From: JAMCXS01 sp046705545
GTDB lineage: Bacteria; Acidobacteriota; Terriglobia; UBA7540
Length of the DNA: 14,711 nucleotides
Direction of reading: 5' to 3'
Assembly: GCA_046705545.1 (NCBI GenBank)
Contig: JBJKQF010000301.1
Span: forward strand, 1-14,711
Shown: piece by piece, positions 1 through 5,938 of the stretch
Layout of the letters: each line of letters starts with the position of its first letter
Position numbering within the stretch: position 1 is the stretch's first letter
Notes under the pieces: model-generated
What the model was told of the DNA's origin: nothing
Database searches by the model: none
Seen by the model: the letters and a program-made list of their open reading frames with translations, nothing else
Position numbers and translations under genes: made by a program

Positions 1-745
1 GTTCCGGCTCAGGCTGGGCGAAAGACTCGATCGTCATCCAACCGTCATAATTGATTTCCTTGAGGGCGGAAAGAATGCCAAGCCAGTCGGTGTGGCCGGT
101 GCCGGGAGTCCCCCGGTCGTTTTCAGAAATGTGCACGTGGCCAAGGTCTTTAGCGATGGCCAGAAGGGATTCTGCGGGGTGCTGCTCTTCGATGTTGGCA
201 TGAAAAGTATCGAAGTGAATCTGCACGTTGGGCTCGCCGATAAAGCGCACCAGCCGGGCTGCGTCATTCTGGGTGTTCAGGAAGTAGGTCTCGAAACGGT
301 TCAAAGGTTCGATGCACAAGGTGACCCCGAGCGCCTGGCCTCGCCGCGCGGCGACGCGCAGGGTATCCGCCGCCCAGCCCCACTCTTCCTGCGTCCTTCG
401 CTTCCCGGTCAGCACTCCGAGTCCGGCGTAGAGCGGCCCGCAGATGACGCGCGCGTCCAGTTCCGCCGTGCGCTCGACGCAGCGCACCAGGAATTCCGTG
501 CCGTGCGCGCGCACTTCGGGATCGGCGCTCACGGGATTGGCTTCCCGAGGCATCACGCAACAGGTGGTCCGCTCGAGATGAAGCTCGTCGAGCATCTTCT
601 TGACGGCAGGAATATCCGCGGGCTCTTGCGGGGAAAGAAACAGCTCCGCGCCATCAAATCCCCAGCGCTTGATGCGGGTGAGCAGAGGCTTTTCTTCTAC
701 GCCCACGCGCGTGGTCCACACCATGGTGTTCACGCCGAATTTCAT
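1..745 (-). CDS. Sugar 3-epimerase / isomerase (D-psicose/D-tagatose 3-epimerase-like TIM barrel), 3' end cut by window edge
   Basis: The reading frame starts at the ATG at 745, with GGAGGAG about 6 nt upstream, and stays open for 248 codons to the window edge; the C-terminus is missing. Such enzymes are metal-dependent TIM barrels that epimerise ketoses at C3 or isomerise related sugars. Four candidate metal ligands are visible: E146 (in IEPLNRFE), D179 (in HFDTFH), H205 (in HVHISEN) and E240 (in TIESF). Their spacing of 33, 26 and 35 residues equals that which I recall for the Agrobacterium D-psicose 3-epimerase (E150, D183, H209, E244). The substrate-side residues E152, H182 and R211 also match. 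There is no signal peptide, so it should be cytoplasmic. It is the last visible gene of a cluster with a Tat-signalled dehydrogenase subunit and a GMC oxidoreductase; the gap to the former is 63 nt. The fold and active site are secure. The substrate is not: it could be a free ketose, a 3-keto-sugar or a hydroxypyruvate-isomerase-type substrate. Confidence 0.9.
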   Translation of the reverse strand, partial: MKFGVNTMVWTTRVGVEEKPLLTRIKRWGFDGAELFLSPQEPADIPAVKKMLDELHLERTTCCVMPREANPVSADPEVRAHGTEFLVRCVERTAELDARVICGPLYAGLGVLTGKRRTQEEWGWAADTLRVAARRGQALGVTLCIEPLNRFETYFLNTQNDAARLVRFIGEPNVQIHFDTFHANIEEQHPAESLLAIAKDLGHVHISENDRGTPGTGHTDWLGILSALKEINYDGWMTIESFAQPEPE

Positions 746-808
746 CGTTGCTCCTCCGTCACGGCTTTAAGCCAAGGTCTCTACCGCCGGTGAAAAAAGA
801 GATTCATC

Positions 809-1336
809 TTAATCTTCATCTTCCTTGACGATGTTCGGCATGGTGCATCCCGGAAAACTTGCGAGATAAGTGTTGCCTTGATACTGCAAGTCCTGGTGGA
901 TGCCGATTGCGGAAGTGTAGTAGCCGTTCACCGTCATCCCTTTGAGTGTTTTGAAGAAGCGCTCAAGATCGCTTTGGGGATTGTCCTCATGCTTGGCGGA
1001 CTTGGCCAGGGCCGCCTCGAGCGATGTGCGCGCCGCTTCCTCCTTCATGAGCCGCAAGCGGTTTCGCCACTCCTTTTTGGTGTCCTCGCTGCTTGTGGCC
1101 ACCATCAGGTCGGCGAAAAGGCTCACTTTGGCGGCATGCGCGCCCGGAGAATGTTCGTCAGCGGGAATAATCATCTCCGTCAGTTTGTCGAGCAGGAGGT
1201 TCTCCTCCTTGGTGAAAAAGAGCAGTTTATAGCTTTCGGGCGTCCACGCCAGCGCTTGATCCTTGGCGACGGTTGCCCATTCCGCAGGCACGATGGCCCC
1301 CAGGCCGACAATCTTCAAAACCGTTCTTCGCTTCAT
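809..1336 (-). CDS. Gluconate 2-dehydrogenase subunit 3 family protein with Tat signal
   Basis: This 175-residue protein starts at the ATG at 1336 behind AGAGGGAAA. The N-terminus begins MKRRTVLKIVG, a twin-arginine signal (R3-R4, then T-V-L-K) with a short hydrophobic stretch to about residue 17. The body shows the family pattern: helix FFTKEENLLLDKLTEMIIPAD at about 40-60, followed by SPGA at 63-66, then a charged helical middle. These small subunits accompany FAD-dependent GMC dehydrogenases (gluconate, sorbitol, FAD-glucose and Lac-type glycoside 3-dehydrogenases). They act as escort subunits that carry the folded flavoprotein through the Tat system. The gene lies 76 nt downstream of a GMC oxidoreductase that has no signal of its own, which fits that role. 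No cytochrome c subunit is encoded nearby, so the electron acceptor is unknown. Family assignment is by pattern recognition. Confidence 0.85.
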   Translation of the reverse strand: MKRRTVLKIVGLGAIVPAEWATVAKDQALAWTPESYKLLFFTKEENLLLDKLTEMIIPADEHSPGAHAAKVSLFADLMVATSSEDTKKEWRNRLRLMKEEAARTSLEAALAKSAKHEDNPQSDLERFFKTLKGMTVNGYYTSAIGIHQDLQYQGNTYLASFPGCTMPNIVKEDED

Positions 1337-1389
1337 TTTCCCTCTGCTCCCGGCGGCGTGCGGCCGCCAAACTGAATGGAATTCCTCTG

Positions 1390-1408
1390 CGCCTTGCGCC
1401 GCAAGGCG
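1390..1408 (-). other. Hairpin in the gap between the GMC oxidoreductase and its subunit 3
   Basis: A perfect inverted repeat, CGCCTTG (1390-1396) and CAAGGCG (1402-1408) with a 5-nt loop, lies in the 76-nt spacer just after the GMC stop codon. No T-run follows on the minus strand, so an intrinsic terminator is unlikely. An mRNA-stabilising or processing hairpin that tunes the ratio of the two subunits is possible. This is inference from structure only. Confidence 0.4.
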
Positions 1409-1412
1409 GGTC

Positions 1413-3026
1413 TTAAAGCTCCCCCATCTTCCGTTTCCTCTTGATGTGGTCCGCCGCGCGCATGGAAAGAGCCATGATGGTCAGCGTCGGATTCTTTTCG
1501 CTGCTGGTAGTAAAGCAACTCCCGTCCGTAACAAAAAGGTTCTTCACCTCGTGCGACTGGCAAAAGCCGTTCAGGACTGAAGTTTTGGGATCTTTCCCCA
1601 TCCGGATGGTTCCGACTTCGTGGCTCCCAAAGCCGCCGGGTCCTCCTTTGAAATGGGGAAACACGGAGCCTTTAAGCCGCGAGCCGATCTCGAACATGCT
1701 CTGTTCCATGGCGCGGCCCATGGCGCGGTCGTTCTCCCCAAAACGAAAGTGAACCACCGGGATGGGAATTCCATAATCATCCACCCGGTTGCGGTCAACC
1801 GCGACGTAATTTTCCGGCCGGGCGACAATCTTGCCGAAGCTGCCGAAGAAGAGAAATCCGGGTTGCCTATTGCGCACTCGCTCCTTGAAAGACGGGCCGT
1901 AGCCGGGGAAGTCCAGCGCCGCGTGAGGAAACATGTAAGAGGCAAAATTCACTTGAATTCCCCAGCCGCCGATGTAACCGCTTTGCCTGAAAAGCTGATT
2001 GTAGCGCGGAATGTATACGCTGTCCGTGGCGCCATCCTGGTTGAAAGGTTTCACTCCTTCGAGTTCCGCCAAATAGACATTGAGCCCCACGCCCTGATGC
2101 CCGTTCAGGTAGCGGCCGACGACGCCGTTGGAGTTGCCGATTCCGGCGGGATGCTGCGGCGAGCGCGAGTTCAGGAGCAGCCGTGCAGACTCCACTGTGG
2201 CACAGCAAACCACAATGATCTTCGCTTTGACTTGCTCTTCCTGCCCGGTTTGCCGGTCGACGATGGAAACCGCGCGGGCTTTTCCTTCGCGGTCCACCAG
2301 AATCTCCCGCGCCACGGCGTTCTGGCGTAGCGTGAAGTTTCCGGTGGCCCGGGCCTTGGGCAGCATGCAGTCGGGCGAGGAGAAAATGGCCGCCACGTCG
2401 CAACCGTCCATGCAGTGGCCGCAATAGTGGCAGGGCGGGCGGCCGTCGTAAGGCCGGGTATTCAAGGCCTTTCGCACGGCGATTAAGGGAATGCCCATCT
2501 TCTTGGTGGTGCGGTGCAAAATGTGCTCGCTGCACCGCCAGGGGATGGGAGGCAAGTAGTGCTTCCCCGCAGGCAGAATTTCGAGGTGGTCGTCATTCCC
2601 GCAGACGCCGATGATCTGCTCGATGCGGTCGTAGTAAGGCGCCAGTTCCTCATAGCTCAGTGGCCAATCTTCTTCGATGCCGTAGAGCGAGCGCTGCCGG
2701 AAGTCCTCGGGCGCATAGCGCAGACAGACGGCGTTCCAGTGCATGGTGCGGCCGCCCAGGACCCTCACGCGGTCCACGAAAATACGTTTACTGCTGTTCT
2801 TATACAAGACAGCGGAAATATCGTCGGGATAAAAGGGAGCTTGCTTCTCACCCCGCAAACCACGGTAGGGCAGCTCGTAAGGCCACTTGTGGGAGAGCAA
2901 CTGGGAGGGAAGAACTTCGACTCCGGCTTCCAGTAGAATGACCTTGGCGCCGCCCTCGCAGAGTTCCTTGGCCATGGTCCCGCCCGCGGCGCCGGACCCT
3001 ACAATGCAGACGTCAAACTCCTCCAT
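1413..3026 (-). CDS. GMC-family FAD-dependent oxidoreductase (sugar/polyol dehydrogenase alpha-subunit-like) with CxxCxxCxxxC motif
   Basis: This 537-residue protein starts at the ATG at 3026, with GGGGAGGAG about 10 nt upstream. The N-terminus FDVCIVGSGAAGG carries the FAD dinucleotide-binding GxGxxG at 10-15, followed by LLEAG. The segment LGGRTMHWN is the usual FAD-contacting loop. The C-terminal GMC domain holds the catalytic pair H469 (GSHEVGT) and N512 (KNPTLTIMALS), 43 residues apart as in glucose oxidase. C199, C202, C205 and C209 form CxxCxxCxxxC, placed like the cysteine insert of the FAD-glucose dehydrogenases that carry an iron-sulfur cluster. No signal peptide is present. The gene is followed by a Tat-signalled subunit 3, so periplasmic location as a complex is likely. 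Expected reaction: oxidation of a sugar or polyol hydroxyl, with electrons passed to a carrier and not to O2. The substrate is unknown; gluconate, sorbitol or the C3 of a glycoside are options. Confidence 0.9.
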   Translation of the reverse strand: MEEFDVCIVGSGAAGGTMAKELCEGGAKVILLEAGVEVLPSQLLSHKWPYELPYRGLRGEKQAPFYPDDISAVLYKNSSKRIFVDRVRVLGGRTMHWNAVCLRYAPEDFRQRSLYGIEEDWPLSYEELAPYYDRIEQIIGVCGNDDHLEILPAGKHYLPPIPWRCSEHILHRTTKKMGIPLIAVRKALNTRPYDGRPPCHYCGHCMDGCDVAAIFSSPDCMLPKARATGNFTLRQNAVAREILVDREGKARAVSIVDRQTGQEEQVKAKIIVVCCATVESARLLLNSRSPQHPAGIGNSNGVVGRYLNGHQGVGLNVYLAELEGVKPFNQDGATDSVYIPRYNQLFRQSGYIGGWGIQVNFASYMFPHAALDFPGYGPSFKERVRNRQPGFLFFGSFGKIVARPENYVAVDRNRVDDYGIPIPVVHFRFGENDRAMGRAMEQSMFEIGSRLKGSVFPHFKGGPGGFGSHEVGTIRMGKDPKTSVLNGFCQSHEVKNLFVTDGSCFTTSSEKNPTLTIMALSMRAADHIKRKRKMGEL

Positions 3027-3391
3027 GATGAACTATCTCCTCCCCTTGTCGATTCGCAAAACCGCGTCTCGAGCGGTTTCACCTGCCGGGTTCAGACGGC
3101 CACGCCATTCGCGCCGGGCAGACCGGGAATCATTGGCAGGAAGCTCCGGAGAATCAAAGCCTGGAATAGCTCAGGATCAAGTCCGGCGGTTGTGCTGAAC
3201 AGAAAGGATAAGAAGGCGAGTTGCGTGCGACTTCTGCAAGACGTGATTCGCAAGCTGTCCATGGACCCCAAAGATTCCTTCGGCACCAACGATGCCAACT
3301 CGGCAAGAGGGACCATTTTTACACAGACTGCGTGGCAATCAAAGGTTTTTTGGAGAGATGCAGAAGGCTCGTCCACTGCTGCGGAAACGCC
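3027..3391. other. Intergenic leader of the GMC cluster, no convincing gene
   Basis: These 365 bases separate the acyl-CoA synthetase stop from the GMC start. The minus strand is open from a GTG at 3376 to 3092, but there is no good ribosome binding site and no recognisable protein. No strong sigma-70-type promoter could be picked out. The one structured element is the inverted repeat at 3059-3079, close to the GMC start. A gap this long suggests the sugar-oxidation genes are transcribed from their own promoter. Confidence 0.5.
3059..3079 (-). promoter_or_regulatory. Inverted repeat upstream of the GMC oxidoreductase
   Basis: AAACCGC (3059-3065) and GCGGTTT (3073-3079) are perfect 7-bp arms around a 7-nt spacer, ending 33 nt before the GMC start codon. 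On the minus strand the second arm runs into TTTT. It could be an operator, or a weak attenuator hairpin in the leader. No regulator gene is adjacent to suggest what binds. Confidence 0.4.
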
Positions 3392-4984
3392 TCAGTGCAC
3401 GCGCCGCGGCTGTCCCGCCCAGTATTTCTCTCGCAAGGTCTTCTTGAGGATCTTGCCCGTCCCGCCTTTGGGCAGGCTTTCGACAAATTCCACGGACCTC
3501 GGAATTTTGAACTTGGCCAGATGATTTCGGCAGTGATCTAAGATTTCCGCTTGGGTGACTTTGTGGCCCGGCCTTGGGATGACCAGAGCTTTCGCGACCT
3601 CGCCCCACTGGCAATCGGGCACAGCGATGACCGCGCATTCAAGCACCGCCGGGTGCGCGTCGAGAACCCGCTCAATCTCCGCCGAGGCTATATTCTCGCC
3701 ACCGGTGACAATCATGTCCTTGGCGCGATCCACGATCAGGACGTAGCCCTCCGGGTCGATGGTGGCCAGATCGCCTGTGTGCAGCCAGCCGTCGCGAAGG
3801 GCTTCTGCGGTGGCCTCCGGCTGGTTCCAGTAGCCTGCCGTCACCACATCCCCACGGACAACAACTTCTCCCACGTCCTCCCCATCCGGTTGGACATCGT
3901 CGCCATGAATGTCCACCACGCGGATTTCGGTTCCCGCCAGCGCAAACCCCGCCGTCGCCTTGCGCCGCAGTTGATCTGCTCCGGACTCGCCCAGCAGGTG
4001 ATCTTTGAGGTGAGCGTGGGAAATGATCGGGGAAGTCTCGGTCAACCCATAACCACCGATCACCACGCAATTGGGCAATTTCTCTTCCACCTCGCGCGCC
4101 AGCGGAACGCTTGCCGGCGAGCCCCCGATCAGCATTTGCGTCACACTCGAAAGATCGTATCGCGAGAAGTCCGGATGGTTGAGAAGTCCGCGAACCATCG
4201 TGGGAACCATCTGGAGCTGCGTGACTCGCTCCTGTTGAATCAGCTTGAGCGCCTCCAAGGGGTCGAACTTTTTGAGAATAACGTGCCGCCCGCCCCTTAG
4301 CGTAAGGAGGTGCGGCGACCCCCAACTATTGACGTGATACAGCGGGATTGTGTAAAGGCCCACCATACTGTCATTGCCTTGCTCCGACTGTCCGCGATAA
4401 AAGGCGTGCAGGTAAAGATTGCGATGGGTCAGCATGACGCCCTTGGGATAGGCTGTGGTCCCGCTGGTATAGAAAAGCTCAGCGATGGAATTTTCATCGA
4501 TGCCGCGATAATCGATCTCTTGCGGCTCAGCCTCCGCGAGAATTTCGTCGTAGAGCTTGGGGGATCCCCAAGCGGGCTTGCTGCCCTCCAGCGCAATCAG
4601 GTGTTCGACGGAGCGGAGGCTCGGGCGCAATGCTTCCAGTAGTGGAGTAAATTCCGGATCGAAGAAGAGCAGCCGGGGTGCTGCATCGTTCAGAATGTAA
4701 GCCAGCTCTTCCGAACTCAGGCGAATGTTCAACGGCAGGAGGATGGCGCCGATTTGAGGCACGCCGAAATAACCTTCCAGCAACCGGTGGCAGTTGAAAC
4801 TCAAATAGGCGACGCGGTCTCCTTTGCGGATTCCCAGCTTTTCCAGGCCGTTGGAAAGGCGGTCGCAACGTTCATTGAATTCGTGATAGGTCAGGCGTAG
4901 CTGGCCGCAGACTACGCCCTCTTTGCGCCCGAAGATGCGGGCTGCGTGGCGTTTCAAACGGGCCGGGGTGAGGGGGAGAATCAT
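3392..4984 (-). CDS. AMP-dependent acyl-CoA synthetase / ligase (fatty-acid-CoA ligase type)
   Basis: This 530-residue member of the adenylate-forming (ANL) superfamily activates a carboxylic acid with ATP to an acyl-adenylate, then to the CoA thioester. The phosphate-binding loop is YTSGTTAYPKG at 172-182; the usual Gly after TT is Ala here. Next come the IPLYHVN segment, GYGLTETSP (core motif A5), HTGDLATIDPEGY with VDRAKDMIVTGGENI (A7-A8 hinge), and PKGGTGKILKK with the adenylation lysine K511. Length and motif order are normal for medium- or long-chain acyl-CoA ligases; the chain-length preference cannot be read from sequence. There is no signal peptide, so it is cytoplasmic. It has its own promoter directly in front of the ATG and almost no leader. 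It lies 139 nt downstream of a small membrane-protein gene and 365 nt upstream of the GMC gene. Confidence 0.93.
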   Translation of the reverse strand: MILPLTPARLKRHAARIFGRKEGVVCGQLRLTYHEFNERCDRLSNGLEKLGIRKGDRVAYLSFNCHRLLEGYFGVPQIGAILLPLNIRLSSEELAYILNDAAPRLLFFDPEFTPLLEALRPSLRSVEHLIALEGSKPAWGSPKLYDEILAEAEPQEIDYRGIDENSIAELFYTSGTTAYPKGVMLTHRNLYLHAFYRGQSEQGNDSMVGLYTIPLYHVNSWGSPHLLTLRGGRHVILKKFDPLEALKLIQQERVTQLQMVPTMVRGLLNHPDFSRYDLSSVTQMLIGGSPASVPLAREVEEKLPNCVVIGGYGLTETSPIISHAHLKDHLLGESGADQLRRKATAGFALAGTEIRVVDIHGDDVQPDGEDVGEVVVRGDVVTAGYWNQPEATAEALRDGWLHTGDLATIDPEGYVLIVDRAKDMIVTGGENIASAEIERVLDAHPAVLECAVIAVPDCQWGEVAKALVIPRPGHKVTQAEILDHCRNHLAKFKIPRSVEFVESLPKGGTGKILKKTLREKYWAGQPRRVH

Positions 4985-4993
4985 GATCTAAGA

Positions 4994-5021
4994 ATTATAG
5001 GCGGCCGGCGGGGAGGCTCAA
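4994..5021 (-). promoter_or_regulatory. Sigma-70-type promoter giving a leaderless or near-leaderless acyl-CoA synthetase mRNA
   Basis: On the minus strand TTGAGC (5016-5021) is followed after 16 bp by a perfect TATAAT (4999-4994). Only 9 nt separate the -10 box from the ATG at 4984. A start site 6-7 nt past the -10 box would leave a leader of 0-3 nt. This agrees with the lack of any Shine-Dalgarno upstream of that ATG. Confidence 0.6.
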
Positions 5022-5123
5022 GGTTTCAAGCTTGGCGGTGCGGCTTTAGCCATAGGAGTTTTCAGGTGGAAAATCGGAAGTTGCTAAGTCGCCAGGCTGC
5101 GCCGGCTAATTTTTCCCGATTCT

Positions 5124-5297
5124 TCAAGCAAAGGGAAACATGATCCAGCCCAGGAGCACGGCGATTCCCACAAAGGCGCAGAATACTTTGGCCCCATAGA
5201 CAAGCTGGTCGCGCAAATTCTCTTTGCTGATGACGGCAAAGACTACAGAGACAATCAAGGAGAACAACACCAGAGCTGTAAAGTGAGAAATAACCAT
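5124..5297 (-). CDS. 57-residue two-helix membrane protein, function unknown
   Basis: This short gene starts at the ATG at 5297 behind TGAGGTAACAG (GAGGT at good spacing) and ends at the TGA at 5124-5126. The protein begins MVISHFTALVLF and has two predicted membrane helices, about 4-24 and 34-54. Between them is a charged turn, SKENLRDQ (24-31), and the protein ends GWIMFPFA. It starts 23 nt after the stop of the DUF6677-like gene, so the two are almost certainly co-transcribed and may work together in the inner membrane. The good ribosome binding site, clean hydrophobic pattern and tight spacing make it a real gene. I recognise no function; similar short proteins seem familiar from Acidobacteriota, but I could not verify that. 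Confidence 0.82.
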   Translation of the reverse strand: MVISHFTALVLFSLIVSVVFAVISKENLRDQLVYGAKVFCAFVGIAVLLGWIMFPFA

Positions 5298-5320
5298 CTG
5301 TTACCTCATGCCCTGGCATT

Positions 5321-5761
5321 CTAGGGTTTTCTTCCCAGCGCAATGTCATAGGCGTCCAGGATTGTCAGGAGGTTCAGCATTCCGGCTCCGATCAAAAAAG
5401 CCGTCCCGTAATCGGAGCAGACAAAGAACGTGTCCCCGCCCTTGTAGCCGAAAAAGCTGGCTGCCCGCATCGTCACTCCCACCGAAAGCTCTGCAAAGTA
5501 CCCGAGTGAATGAAGGTAGGAAGGCGAGCCCAGAGCAAAATATTGACCCTGCATGGCCACCCCCAGCAGAAACATTCCGACGATGCAAACGAATAAGATG
5601 AGAGCCCTCCACTTGCGCCCCAACAACAGGTGGCCCATGCCCGGAATCAGCCAGCCGGCCAGGCAGAGAGTGAACAAGTGGCCGGACGAGGGCTGCGGCT
5701 GGCCGGTTTTGCTTCCTCCGGAACCTGTTTTCTCGTGTTCGCCAGCGACTTTTTTGGTCAT
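5321..5761 (-). CDS. DUF6677-like integral membrane protein
   Basis: This 146-residue protein starts at the ATG at 5761; the Shine-Dalgarno is weak. The first 27 residues are polar and rich in Gly, Ser and Lys. They are followed by membrane segments at about 28-47, 51-70 and 119-138. The signature GWLIPGMGHLLLGRKWRA (36-53), a Pro-Gly-hairpin followed by Gly-His and a basic Gly-Arg-Lys-Trp, is typical of small membrane proteins annotated as DUF6677 or TM2-like. The name is from memory and not a database hit. It is the first gene of a minus-strand unit with the 57-residue membrane protein and is transcribed divergently from the FecR-mreBCD unit. The role is unknown. Confidence 0.75.
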   Translation of the reverse strand: MTKKVAGEHEKTGSGGSKTGQPQPSSGHLFTLCLAGWLIPGMGHLLLGRKWRALILFVCIVGMFLLGVAMQGQYFALGSPSYLHSLGYFAELSVGVTMRAASFFGYKGGDTFFVCSDYGTAFLIGAGMLNLLTILDAYDIALGRKP

Positions 5762-5835
5762 GGGCAGGGTTTGAAAGGTATTGACGCGTTCCGGTCACCC
5801 CAGGGCATGTGAAGCCCGCGCGTCTCCAGCCGATA

Positions 5836-5876
5836 AAGATAGCATAAGGCCTGCGCCTCCAGCAAGAAAGGCGCAG
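5836..5876 (-). promoter_or_regulatory. Candidate promoter of the DUF6677-like gene, overlapped by an inverted repeat
   Basis: On the minus strand TTGCTG (5865-5860) and TATCTT (5841-5836) are 18 bp apart, and the -10 is preceded by TG one base away (extended -10). The implied leader is about 70 nt. An inverted repeat, CTGCGCC (5851-5857) and GGCGCAG (5870-5876), brackets the -35 box, so a regulator bound there would compete with RNA polymerase. The promoter match is moderate. Confidence 0.35.
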
Positions 5877-5887
5877 AACGACAAAAC

Positions 5888-5918
5888 TTCTTGACCGGGA
5901 ATGCCCTTTGGTCAAGAA
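5888..5918. promoter_or_regulatory. Long inverted repeat (operator candidate) in the divergent control region
   Basis: TTCTTGACC (5888-5896) and GGTCAAGAA (5910-5918) are perfect 9-bp arms around a 13-bp spacer that itself contains GGG...CCC. Arm centres are 22 bp apart, about two helical turns, as for a dimeric regulator. The site ends 20 bp before the FecR-domain gene and also lies upstream of the divergent membrane-protein gene. The left arm includes the putative -35 of the plus-strand promoter. Confidence 0.55.
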
Positions 5919-5919
5919 T
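5891..5919 (+). promoter_or_regulatory. Candidate promoter of the FecR-mreBCD unit
   Basis: TTGACC (5891-5896, five of six consensus) is followed after 17 bp by AAGAAT (5914-5919, four of six). Transcription would start near 5926, leaving a short leader before the ATG at 5939. Both hexamers lie within or at the edge of the 9-bp-arm inverted repeat. The -10 match is only fair. Confidence 0.4.
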
Positions 5920-5938
5920 GCTCTAGGGTGTTGGCTAC

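Noticed and set aside
92..793. Long plus-strand frame opposite the epimerase
   Set aside because: Antisense shadow of the epimerase gene, which has a matching active site and a good ribosome binding site.
3092..3376. Minus-strand frame of 94 codons between the acyl-CoA synthetase and the GMC gene
   Set aside because: GTG start without a well-spaced ribosome binding site, no recognisable motif, and codon composition unlike the neighbouring genes.
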